From JAWLGZ01 sp041690635 (lineage in GTDB: Bacteria > Pseudomonadota > Gammaproteobacteria > Thiohalomonadales > Thiohalomonadaceae): 64,000 nucleotides of DNA. This document shows, in pieces, positions 6,405 through 13,282 of this stretch. The first letter of the stretch is position 1. Every line of letters begins with the position of its first letter. The notes below the pieces were generated by a model. That model had not been told where the DNA came from, did not search any database, and was given only the letters and a program-made list of their open reading frames with translations. The stretch is taken from contig JAWLGZ010000004.1 of assembly GCA_041690635.1 (NCBI GenBank), positions 248,001 through 312,000 of the forward strand. Reading direction: 5' to 3'. The position numbers and the translations under genes were made by a program.

Positions 6405-6734
6405 ATGCCCTTAATCTACTGGCTCGGCGGTCTGTTCACTGCACTGGTCGCGTGGTTTGCGAAGTTCTTCGGCAAGCGGCTCGCTATCGTCCTTGCGATG
6501 GTTACCGGGTATGTCGGTCTCACGATTGCTTTTGCGTTGGCGCTGAAACTTATCATCGTGTCGATACTGGTAGTCACTCCCGGTGGTCAATGGTTCCTCG
6601 CGGGCCTCGGCCTCCTGCCGGGGAATATCACCCTGTGCGTCGGTGCCTTCTTCGCCGCCAAGGTGGCCGCGCTGGTGTACTCGTGGAAAAAGGAAGTGAT
6701 GAAGCTCGAAGCTCAAATAGCGGCGTGGATGTAG
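6405..6734 (+). CDS. pVI-like minor coat membrane protein (109 aa)
   Basis: The ATG lies directly after the pIII-like stop. Hydrophobic segments at about residues 3-20, 26-58 and 60-90 suggest three membrane helices, and the last 20 residues are charged (SWKKEVMKLEAQIAAWM). Size, topology and position between the adsorption protein and the Zot ATPase match pVI of M13, which sits with pIII at the virion tip. It ends 4 bp before zot. Confidence 0.78.
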   Translation: MPLIYWLGGLFTALVAWFAKFFGKRLAIVLAMVTGYVGLTIAFALALKLIIVSILVVTPGGQWFLAGLGLLPGNITLCVGAFFAAKVAALVYSWKKEVMKLEAQIAAWM

Positions 6735-6738
6735 AGCG

Positions 6739-8043
6739 ATGGCTGTCTACTTTGTCGAAGGTAAATTAGGTTCCGGCAAGTCGCTCGCGTGTGTCGGCAA
6801 GATTAGGGATTATCTGAACGAGGGGAGGAGGGTAGCTACAAACCTTGATCTCTACTTGGATAACATGCTCCGGCCGTCTGCTCGGAATGTCGAGGTGCTG
6901 CGGCTGCCGGACAAACCGACTGCCCAGGACCTGGACAACATCGGCCGGGGATCCGATGTGGTGGACGAATCGACCTATGGGGGCTTGTTCCTGGACGAGC
7001 TCGGCACCTGGTTCAATTCCCGCACCTGGCAGGACAAGGACCGTAAAGAGGTAATCGACTGGTGCCTACATGCTCGCAAAATGGGCTGGGATGTCTACTT
7101 CATCGTTCAGGATGTGTCGCTCGTTGATAAACAGCTGCGGGAGGGTCTCTGTGAGCATCGCGTAACCTGTCGTCGTCTTGACCGCCTGCCGATCCCTTTT
7201 CTAGGGCCGTTGCTGCGGGTGCTAACCGGTATCCGCCTTCACCTTCCAAAGATGCACGTTGCGGCGGTTCGCTACGGCGACACTGATACCGCGTTGGTGG
7301 TGGACCGCTGGTGGTATCAGGCTAAAGACCTTTACGGTGCCTATGACACGCGTCAGGTCTTCACGGTCGAGAATAACGGGCTCTCCTGCCTGCTCACGCC
7401 GTGGCATTTGGTAGGACGCTACCGGCCGGGTCGGAAAGAGCGGTTCGCTGTGATGCTCTCCCGTTTTGCGGTGCCTGTGAGCTCTTTTCTGTCAGTTGCG
7501 GCCGTTGGTGTATCCGTGGCCGCGATGGTCTCCGCTCCTTCGGTGGTTCCTGTGCAACCGGTCAATATGACGCACGATCTCCTTTCTAGAATGATCCAAG
7601 CTCCGTTGGTGACAAGTTCAGCGGTCCAGGAGCTGCCGACTGTCACCAGTCCCGAGCCGGAACCGTGGGACGGGTGGTCCTTTCGGGTGGGTGGCTGGAT
7701 GCGGTTGAATGGGGAGGATTCCTACACGCTCCATGGCGAGCGTGAGGACGGCGAGACTGTGACGATTCGGACGGACGCCATGACAGCCATGGGATACACC
7801 GTCACGGCTGTTGACCGGTGCGCGGTTCGCCTGGGTTGGGCTGACTCTTCCCGCTGGGTCATGTGCTCTGAAGCCATGTCTCCGGGGGAGGGTTCTTCGC
7901 CCGGCCTGCCGTCCGCGCAGCGGGCGGCTCGGCGGGCGGGTGGTCCTCCCGTGTCGGACTCGTCGACGCTTGCTCGGCCTGCACCGGAAAGCGGCACCCC
8001 GGCCGAGGTGGACGGGGCTCCGGTTGGTGACGCTACCGGTTGA
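6739..8043 (+). CDS. Zot/pI-like phage assembly ATPase (434 aa)
   Basis: The inner-membrane ATPase drives extrusion of the virion. Walker A is GKLGSGKS (residues 8-15) and Walker B is GLFLDELG (about 81-88), both at the usual positions of the zonular-occludens-toxin domain. One membrane helix (about 249-268, FLSVAAVGVSVAAMV) separates the cytoplasmic ATPase from a periplasmic C-terminal region rich in Pro and Ser. No phage secretin (pIV) gene is present, so the particle probably leaves through a host secretin; the gspD at 23129 is one candidate in this genome. Dyad elements G and H overlap the 3' part of the gene. Confidence 0.9.
   Translation: MAVYFVEGKLGSGKSLACVGKIRDYLNEGRRVATNLDLYLDNMLRPSARNVEVLRLPDKPTAQDLDNIGRGSDVVDESTYGGLFLDELGTWFNSRTWQDKDRKEVIDWCLHARKMGWDVYFIVQDVSLVDKQLREGLCEHRVTCRRLDRLPIPFLGPLLRVLTGIRLHLPKMHVAAVRYGDTDTALVVDRWWYQAKDLYGAYDTRQVFTVENNGLSCLLTPWHLVGRYRPGRKERFAVMLSRFAVPVSSFLSVAAVGVSVAAMVSAPSVVPVQPVNMTHDLLSRMIQAPLVTSSAVQELPTVTSPEPEPWDGWSFRVGGWMRLNGEDSYTLHGEREDGETVTIRTDAMTAMGYTVTAVDRCAVRLGWADSSRWVMCSEAMSPGEGSSPGLPSAQRAARRAGGPPVSDSSTLARPAPESGTPAEVDGAPVGDATG
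7607..7648. repeat. Phage 42-bp dyad element G (inside zot)
   Basis: TTGGTGACA and TGTCACCAG arms, 34 bp between starts, CCAGG at the centre (7626-7630). It is the only copy fully inside a conserved structural gene, in the poorly conserved periplasmic part of Zot. Confidence 0.72.
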
Positions 8044-8066
8044 CCTGGTTGCGCAATCTGTCACCA
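8025..8066. repeat. Phage 42-bp dyad element H (over the zot stop codon)
   Basis: TTGGTGACG and TGTCACCAG arms, 34 bp between starts, CCTGG at the centre (8044-8048). The last arm base differs in the left arm. Confidence 0.68.
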
Positions 8067-8291
8067 GTTATCGTCGTTTTCTTAACTTCTACCCGGCACC
8101 TCGATACAAGTAGTTAATTCCCTCTCTCGCCGCCTGTGGCTCGTTCTCAGGCGGTTTCTTTGTTTAGGGTTATCAGTGCCTTGGTTATGTGTAGAACGTC
8201 GATTCTAGGAAAGTGGATCGATTACAACAACTTACACAACCCCGCGTCTGCGCCATTCACACATATTAAACTCTGTCAACTCTCGCGGAAT
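8067..8291. other. Phage non-coding region, likely intergenic/origin region
   Basis: With 8292-8436 this is the largest non-coding stretch of the phage (about 390 bp). It holds a terminator (8130-8163) followed by A/T-richer DNA with several TTACA/TTACAACAACTTACACAA repeats, then dyads A and B. In filamentous phages the region after gene I/IV holds the origins and packaging signal, so the origin may be here. I see no HUH nick site that can be named with certainty. Confidence 0.45.
8130..8163 (+). terminator. Rho-independent terminator after zot
   Basis: CCGCCTG and CAGGCGG (8130-8136 with 8148-8154) form a 7-bp stem followed by TTTCTTTGTTT. It ends the coat/assembly transcript. Confidence 0.75.
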
Positions 8292-8333
8292 TGGTGACAG
8301 AAACACGCCGCCGGCGGGCGCGCAATGTCACCA
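8292..8333. repeat. Phage 42-bp dyad element A
   Basis: Second occurrence of element A, within the complete prophage copy: 11-bp perfect arms AATTGGTGACA and TGTCACCAATT. Confidence 0.75.
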
Positions 8334-8373
8334 ATTTAACCAATGCTAATCGGATAACCATTGAAACTATTCA

Positions 8374-8413
8374 TGGTGACACGCTACCAATTCGGTTATT
8401 ATTACTGTCACCA
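8374..8413. repeat. Phage dyad element B
   Basis: Second occurrence of the divergent 40-bp element B, just upstream of the 92-aa gene. Confidence 0.65.
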
Positions 8414-8436
8414 GTTAAACGAAAGAGGGCGGTTCG

Positions 8437-8715
8437 ATGCATGAACAAACTCGGTTGGAAGAGGTTGAGTCGCAATTGCTCGCGATTTTAGTGAACTCAC
8501 AACCTGGCGGGGATTGGTTACCGTCTGAAATGGGTAATGTGGATTGGATAGATTTAGCGGATTACTTGAATGCGGTTCGTTGCGGTATCTGGGCGGCAAC
8601 CTCTATTGTTCGGGTTTGTGGGGGTAGCGCTACGTTGTCGGAGCTTTCAAACACCCTCGGGTTTCTGTCGGATTTCGCGTGGTATCGGGCAGACCTTGAG
8701 GAGGTGGGAGAGTGA
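8437..8715 (+). CDS. Small phage accessory protein of unknown function (92 aa), second copy
   Basis: Same sequence as 172-450. It is preceded here by the complete spacer: zot terminator, A/T-rich region and dyads A and B. This shows that it starts its own transcription unit and is not part of the coat operon. The function is unknown. Its position next to regulatory-looking proteins resembles the lysogeny modules of other filamentous phages. Confidence 0.6.
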   Translation: MHEQTRLEEVESQLLAILVNSQPGGDWLPSEMGNVDWIDLADYLNAVRCGIWAATSIVRVCGGSATLSELSNTLGFLSDFAWYRADLEEVGE

Positions 8716-9074
8716 GTGGTCTACTCGATGACATTGAAGCGGGCCTACACAACATGTCGTTAGAGGTGGTGGCCCTCCGGCGTGAGCTCGGGACTATCGA
8801 ATCAGCCATAGCCCGAGCCGAGAGTCAGGACCCGACGACCGCGCGGCCGTGGTGGCGGCCGGGTGGCTATCTCTACTTGATACACCCGCAAGTGAACAAA
8901 CAGCCTCGGCTGCGTGAGTATGTTGGCCGGGACCCGGACGCCATCCGGGCGGCATTGATTCGGGTTCATGTCGGCCGGGTGCTCGATGGTCTGGTGGCGC
9001 GTCGTGAATCTGTCGAGGCGCGGGCGCGACGGCTGCACGATTCGGTGAAGTACACCTCTCGGGGGATTTGGTGA
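8712..9074 (+). CDS. Phage accessory protein of unknown function (120 aa), second copy
   Basis: Same sequence as 447-809, with the GTGA coupling to the preceding gene and dyad C over its stop. The N-terminal heptad pattern and the Arg-rich C-terminal helix (RRESVEARARRLHD) are the only structural hints. Confidence 0.55.
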   Translation: MSGLLDDIEAGLHNMSLEVVALRRELGTIESAIARAESQDPTTARPWWRPGGYLYLIHPQVNKQPRLREYVGRDPDAIRAALIRVHVGRVLDGLVARRESVEARARRLHDSVKYTSRGIW

Positions 9075-9110
9075 CAGTGGTCGGTTCCTGGCGTTCTTCA
9101 CCTGTCACCA
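9069..9110. repeat. Phage 42-bp dyad element C
   Basis: Second occurrence of element C, with CCTGG at its centre (9087-9091). Confidence 0.75.
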
Positions 9111-9129
9111 ATTTGGCCGAGTCCTCGGG

Positions 9130-9561
9130 TCAGTTGCCGTTCTCGTTCCGCATGAACGCCAGGACCTTCCCCGGTGTGCGCCATGGTGTTGGCTCGCGTT
9201 CAATCCGAGCCCGTAGCGCCGCGTTCTCGGCCTCCAGTGCTAGTGCCCGTCGTTCGAGCTCGTCGTTGCGTAGTTGTATTTTCTGTTCCCACCAGAAAGA
9301 GGCTATCAGTTTGTCCGGGTCGTACCAGTGGCCGACGGGTGACACGATTTCGCCGACACCGGGGCGGATGGTCCAGCCTGACCACTCGGGCCACAGTCGC
9401 CCCAGGTCACCGGCCCGGAGCTCCAGCAGCAGCCGGACCGGGACCGGTAGCGGCGCGGCTCCTGAGAGGAACCGGCGCCACTGGCGGGCTGTGTAGGAGG
9501 TGAGCGTCGCGGCCTGCTCGGGCGTGAGCCGCGCATTTCTTAGGAGGGTTGCCGTATCCAC
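9130..9561 (-). CDS. DUF3653-like phage DNA-binding protein (143 aa), second copy
   Basis: Same sequence as 865-1296: helix-turn-helix-like N-terminus, DUF3653-type core and C-terminal coiled coil. In this copy it is the last intact phage gene before the chromosome. It is flanked within 20 bp (dyad C) and 50 bp (dyad D) by the dyad elements. Confidence 0.6.
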   Translation of the reverse strand: MDTATLLRNARLTPEQAATLTSYTARQWRRFLSGAAPLPVPVRLLLELRAGDLGRLWPEWSGWTIRPGVGEIVSPVGHWYDPDKLIASFWWEQKIQLRNDELERRALALEAENAALRARIEREPTPWRTPGKVLAFMRNENGN

Positions 9562-9594
9562 GGGATTATCCTTTTCCCATGTTATCGGCAGGCT

Positions 9595-9695
9595 TTAGGC
9601 GGGGCTGAACTGGTGACAGGATGTGCCGACCAGGCGCGACAATCTGGCACCAATGGCCCGGAGGACTCGCCGGAGCAATTGCGCATAATCCCTAT
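9595..9695 (-). pseudogene. Detached 3' end of the phage repressor gene at the prophage-chromosome border
   Basis: These bases match the last 33 codons of the repressor (1330-1430), but the rest of the gene is missing because the crossover joined them to host DNA. A frame from the host (start 9890) reads into this region out of phase with the repressor codons. Confidence 0.8.
9611..9652. repeat. Phage 42-bp dyad element D
   Basis: Second occurrence of element D, with CCAGG at the centre, 26 bp from the dif site. Confidence 0.7.
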
Positions 9696-9705
9696 TATGT
9701 TAAAT
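9678..9705. other. dif: dif site (XerC/XerD recombination site), prophage right junction
   Basis: ATTGCGCATAA, TCCCTA, TTATGTTAAAT read as XerC arm, 6-bp centre and XerD arm. The E. coli dif arms are GGTGCGCATAA and TTATGTTAAAT, so the XerD arm is identical and the XerC arm differs only in its first two bases. The left 18 bases match the phage attachment site, and the right arm is chromosomal. A functional dif is thus restored after integration. It also shows that this chromosomal region is near the replication terminus. Confidence 0.92.
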
Positions 9706-9719
9706 ACCGCCTCTCGGGA

Positions 9720-9890
9720 CCGGCCCACATCATTTTCGACGAGGACCAGGATGATGATCATCTCGACTTCTTCGTGCGCCCGGATGATGCGCACGCTCTC
9801 GCCAAGCTCGCGCTGCTTGGCTTCGGACAGGCGGGAAAGGTCGGTCTGCATTTTTCCGCGGTCGTTGAGGCTCTCATCCTTTCGGTACAT
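9720..9890 (-). pseudogene. Possible 5' fragment of a nucleotidyltransferase (MNT) gene next to dif
   Basis: The reverse frame from 9890 has DLSRLSEAKQRELGE followed by VEMIIIL. This resembles the N-terminus of MNT-type nucleotidyltransferases, which have a KQ.EL helix followed by a V.MIILFGS strand. After MIIIL the expected GS-x-ARG motif is absent and the frame runs into phage DNA. The similarity covers only about 35 residues, so it may be chance. I see nothing coding in the remaining host DNA at 9891-10122. Confidence 0.28.
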
Positions 9891-10122
9891 CGGTGCCCTT
9901 CCCTGCTGCCTGTCGCCTGTGCCTCGGTCGGCCTGTCGAACTTCCCGCGGCGTTTTGCTGTGCGGGAACGTAGTGGATATCGGGCTTGATGGTTAAGGGT
10001 CGCACAGACGACGGCAAGTCAGGACAGCTGTGAATGGCTTGGCGCATCGACAGCGGGGCCCTGATCGGGCCGGGCGTCTCGCGGGATTAACCGCTCACCC
10101 GGCAATTTGGCCTCGATGATCG

Positions 10123-10830
10123 TCAGGTTGGCGCCTTCGTTGACCATGCGTGTGCCGTCTTGCAGTGGGTGTCCACGTAGTGGCGTCCTGAGATTGGTCC
10201 GACGCCGGAACCAGCCACATCCCCCCGCGCCAGGGAACAGAGATCCTGCCGAAGCCGCAACGACAGATCCCCTACCAGCTCGCTCATGGCCGATGCGAAC
10301 AGGGGCGCTTCCCTCTCAGGAACGGGAGGGCTCCCCAACCGATAGATCCGGTGAAAGAGGATCTCGGACTCCCCGGTGTTCATCAGTGTCATTCCCACCG
10401 TCAGCACAGCCTGCTCCGCCCCACCCTTCTGCTCCAGGGCGAAGGTATAGATTCGCCCGGTCAACTCCAGCGGCGAGGGGTCCGGCTCCAAGGATGCCGC
10501 GGGAAAGAGGCCCCCCGCGCTCAAGTCCCGTTCCAGGGATTCCGCCACCATCGTTCCGGGAGGAGCGACCCACTGATAGGTCCCGGAAAAGCTCACTTCG
10601 CCACCCGGCCTCTGAACGCTCATCTCCAGCCGGTCGTAGGGGCTGGCGGTCGAGAATTCCCGGATCCGGAGTCTCTCCTCGAAGGGGCGGGGGCAATCGA
10701 AGGGCCGGGTCTCATACTCGAGCTGGTAGAAAACAGGCGCGGGGCCGGCCTCGGGCAGGATTCCGCCGCAACCTCCGACCGAGAGGGTCACGACAGAGAG
10801 AGGAAGGCCAAGAAGAGCGGATCGGCGCAT
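10123..10830 (-). CDS. ABC-type transport auxiliary lipoprotein (PqiC/MlaA-operon type, 235 aa)
   Basis: ATG 10830 gives a lipoprotein signal with lipobox SVGGC, so the protein is lipid-anchored and probably sits in the outer membrane. The body (VFYQLEYETRPF, LRIREFSTASPYDR, GTYQWVAPPGTMVAESLERDL) is the ABC_trans_aux/PqiC pattern, which pairs with MCE proteins in moving phospholipid between membranes. It begins 4 bp after the MlaD-like gene and is the third gene of a leftward set. In other bacteria such a set runs permease, ATPase, MCE protein, lipoprotein; here the ATPase is not present. Confidence 0.82.
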   Translation of the reverse strand: MRRSALLGLPLSVVTLSVGGCGGILPEAGPAPVFYQLEYETRPFDCPRPFEERLRIREFSTASPYDRLEMSVQRPGGEVSFSGTYQWVAPPGTMVAESLERDLSAGGLFPAASLEPDPSPLELTGRIYTFALEQKGGAEQAVLTVGMTLMNTGESEILFHRIYRLGSPPVPEREAPLFASAMSELVGDLSLRLRQDLCSLARGDVAGSGVGPISGRHYVDTHCKTAHAWSTKAPT

Positions 10831-10834
10831 CGGA

Positions 10835-11806
10835 TCACCTCGCGAACGGATCATGCTCCTCGCGGCGTTCGAGAATCTGCCCGGGCTCCCGGCGCAGGGA
10901 ACGGGTCAGCCGTTCGAGTTGGGTCATCAGATGCCCGGCCTGTTGAAGCGTGCGCTCCAGTTGCGACATGGATTGGTCGACCTGGGCATCCCAGGAACGC
11001 ACCGCCTCTTCGCCTGCCGCCGTCATTCCCTCCAGACGCCCGGAGATCTCCGCAAGGGCGCCTGGCGGCACCTCGTCCAGCCGAGCCGCAAGGGTCTCGC
11101 TGGTGCGGCGCAACGCCGTGGCTGTGGCGGAAAGGTCCCAGCGTATCTTTTGCCAGTCGCCGGGAGCCTCCTCGTCGCCGAGGGCCTGGAGGATCGCCTT
11201 CAGATCGGCGGAGGCTTCGCGCACGTTTTCGAGAGTCTGCTGCAGATCGGGATCGGCGAGAAGGTCGTCAAGCCGGTTCCCGGCCTGGCTCCACCCGTGC
11301 GCCGCCTCCCCGATGGCGTCAAAGTCGGCATCTCCCACCTCCTCCGCCACGCGCCGTGCGGTCGCGAGGATTTGATCCAAATCGCTGGGCCGATTGGCGA
11401 GAACCGGATACTCCGGCTCGAAGGGAAGCTCCGGACGTGCACCTGCTGCGGCATCGTCCCCCCTCCGCAACGTCAGATTGGTCAATCCGGCGACCAGTTG
11501 TTGCGAGACCTGCAGGTACATGGCGTCATCCATGGTGAAATCCTTCCGGATGTTCACCAGGACCCTCACCATGCGGTCGCCGGGAGCCAGGTCGATGGCC
11601 CCCACTTTTCCGACCTGAATCCCCAGATACCGGACCGGCGCCCCTCTTTCCAGCCCCTCGACGGGGCTGTCGAAGAAGCTGACGTACGTCTGTCTTGCTT
11701 CGAAGGGTCCGATGAGCCCCACGAAGATCAGGACGATGACCCCCAGCCCCAGACCGAGCAGGACGAAAAGACCGAGTTTGAAGGGGGAAATCCGGCCTCG
11801 TGTCAT
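10835..11806 (-). CDS. MCE-family (MlaD-like) lipid-transport protein (323 aa)
   Basis: A short cytoplasmic start (MTRGRISPFKLG), a membrane anchor (LFVLLGLGLGVIVLIFVGLIG) and the MCE domain (about residues 38-120) with GLERGAPVRYLGIQVGKV, the hallmark of MlaD/MCE substrate-channel proteins. Residues 140-310 are largely helical and probably form a coiled-coil needle across the periplasm. MCE proteins form hexamers that carry phospholipid between the inner and outer membranes. The partner permease gene ends 58 bp upstream. Confidence 0.88.
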   Translation of the reverse strand: MTRGRISPFKLGLFVLLGLGLGVIVLIFVGLIGPFEARQTYVSFFDSPVEGLERGAPVRYLGIQVGKVGAIDLAPGDRMVRVLVNIRKDFTMDDAMYLQVSQQLVAGLTNLTLRRGDDAAAGARPELPFEPEYPVLANRPSDLDQILATARRVAEEVGDADFDAIGEAAHGWSQAGNRLDDLLADPDLQQTLENVREASADLKAILQALGDEEAPGDWQKIRWDLSATATALRRTSETLAARLDEVPPGALAEISGRLEGMTAAGEEAVRSWDAQVDQSMSQLERTLQQAGHLMTQLERLTRSLRREPGQILERREEHDPFAR

Positions 11807-11864
11807 CGTTTCACTTGTGCTTTCCGGGAAATGAATCGCCTTGCGTCACGCCGCACCTCTCTGG

Positions 11865-12686
11865 CTAATGGATGTGATAAATGAAGGCGAAAAGGGCATC
11901 GATCAGGACGATATGCATCAGGGAGACGGCGAAGGAAGCGCTCGCCCCTTCACCGGGTGCGGCAGATTCCCCCATGCGCAGCCCCTGAAAGCAGCTGATC
12001 AGCCCGACCAAACCGGAGAAGATGACAATCTTCGCCAGCCCGACGAAGAGCCCCAACCCGCTCATGGCGTCCGCGGCCCCAACGAGGTACGCCCGGAAGG
12101 AGAGATTCGGAATCCATAGCGTGATGATCATTCCTCCCAGGATTGAGAAGGCGGTGGTGATCATGACGAGGAGGGGACCGGCCGCCATAAGGGCGAGAAC
12201 CCGCGGCAGGACGAGGTCGCCCACCTGATCGATTCCACTTGCCCGCAGTCCATCTATCTCCCCTCCGATCTTCATGGCTCCGATCTGGAGCGCAAAGGCG
12301 CTCCCCGATCGGCCCGCCAGCAGGATGGCGGTGAGTAGCGGTCCGATCTCCAACATGGTGATGTCGGTCACGACTCGGGCGATCCTCGCCTCGGCTCCGA
12401 AGGGAGACATGGTCGCCATCGCCTGAATTCCGACGACGAAGCCCATCAGAAAAGCGAGGCCAGCCAGGAGGACCATGGCATCGGCCCCCGCGCTCTGAAA
12501 ATGAAAAAGCATCTCTTTCAGCCGCAGGCGGCGCGGCCGGCGTACCCCCGCGCCCGCTGCCAGGAGGACGCTGCCGGTGAACATCGCCATGGCACGGGCG
12601 CCCTCGAAAATCGTTAAAGTGCGCAGGCCGACGCGTGTCACCGGGTCGCTGTTCTGCTCTTTCACCCCTTCGTTCTCCGCCGGCAT
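11865..12686 (-). CDS. MlaE-type ABC transporter permease (273 aa)
   Basis: Five or so membrane helices and the MlaE signature: GFVVGIQAMATMSPFGAEA, TAILLAGRSGSAFALQIG and the segment DGLRASGIDQVGDLVLPR that contacts the ATPase. It would form the inner-membrane part of a lipid transporter with the MCE protein at 10835. The first gene of a leftward set is usually followed by the ATPase (MlaF), yet only 58 bp separate it from the MCE gene. ATG 12686 is the chosen start; a start further inside cannot be excluded. Confidence 0.87.
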   Translation of the reverse strand: MPAENEGVKEQNSDPVTRVGLRTLTIFEGARAMAMFTGSVLLAAGAGVRRPRRLRLKEMLFHFQSAGADAMVLLAGLAFLMGFVVGIQAMATMSPFGAEARIARVVTDITMLEIGPLLTAILLAGRSGSAFALQIGAMKIGGEIDGLRASGIDQVGDLVLPRVLALMAAGPLLVMITTAFSILGGMIITLWIPNLSFRAYLVGAADAMSGLGLFVGLAKIVIFSGLVGLISCFQGLRMGESAAPGEGASASFAVSLMHIVLIDALFAFIYHIH

Positions 12687-12810
12687 TTCGGGTCCGGAGC
12701 CTCTGGTTTAATTACGGTTTAACACAGAACCGGGGGGGCGCAATGAAAAGGGGCTCTCCTGCCATTGCCGTGGGTCGGACCACAGGCCAAGCTCTGCCCA
12801 TAACACCTTT

Positions 12811-12842
12811 TTCTCGCCAAGACGCCAAGAGCGCCAAGGCGT
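12811..12842. repeat. Intergenic short repeat (GCCAAGA/CGCCAAGAG type)
   Basis: CGCCAAGACGCCAAG followed by AGCGCCAAGGCG is a run of three GCCAAG units at about 9-bp spacing in non-coding DNA upstream of the permease gene. It has the same 9-bp rhythm as the CGCAGAGG repeats elsewhere in this window, with another core. Confidence 0.6.
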
Positions 12843-12965
12843 TGTGCAGGTTTGAACACTTGCCGAATTGATCAATCGACGTACCTCCTTTGCGAGAGAA
12901 ACACCCGCCGGCAGGCAAGCGGTGACTTACGTCCGGGTTACACGCGCAGTCCAGCCGCATTCCGC

Positions 12966-13262
12966 TCAGAAGTAATAGCGCGCCCGCCCGCAGTTCCAGG
13001 CGCCGTTCATTTTGCTTCTCGCCAAAATTGCTCAGGCGGTTACCGGAGAGGGAGAATGCGCGCAGGCGCAGCTCGAGATTGGTGATTCCGGTGTAGGACA
13101 GCTCGGGTGAGAGCGAGCGGCTGCCGTCGTCGAGGTTCTGGATGAGCGTGATCGATGGCGTGAAGTAAAGCAGGTCGAGCGGCTCCTTCCGGCTTACCCG
13201 CAAGGAGAGATAGTTGCGCATGGGGTTGGCGCGGGCATAGCTGTCCGCCAGGGCATGAGACT
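12966..13262 (-). pseudogene. C-terminal remnant of an outer-membrane beta-barrel protein
   Basis: About 95 codons read as alternating beta strands (NYLSLRVSRK, LLYFTPSITLIQNL, LSYTGITNLELRLRAF, RRLELRA). After a small frame change near 12980 the reading ends ARYYF-stop, the aromatic C-terminus required for outer-membrane insertion. There is no 5' part: the upstream DNA belongs to the oxidoreductase gene. The rest of the 12687-13282 spacer holds only the GCCAAGA repeat. The frame change could also be a sequencing error. Confidence 0.55.
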
Positions 13263-13282
13263 GTGGTGGAACCGAGAGCGCA

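Larger units (their letters stand above)
1431..9695. mobile_element. Complete filamentous (Inoviridae-type) prophage, 8265 bp, integrated at dif
   Basis: The unit length follows from the repeat offset (base 1 matches base 8266). Gene order is typical of filamentous phage: replication initiator, ssDNA-binding protein, two tiny membrane coat proteins, signal-peptide-bearing major coat protein, terminator, long adsorption protein with a C-terminal anchor, pVI-like protein and Zot/pI ATPase. A reverse-strand repressor sits at the left end, and accessory genes at the right. No integrase is encoded. The right junction is a dif site, so host XerC/XerD did the integration, as known for CTXphi-like phages. 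All core genes appear intact, so the element is probably able to produce virions, helped by its tandem arrangement. Confidence 0.92.

Noticed and set aside
27..9652. Phage dyads as integron attC sites, LexA boxes or CRISPR repeats
   Set aside because: No GTTRRRY/RYYYAAC core sites, no CTG-N10-CAG LexA pattern and no regular spacer between elements.
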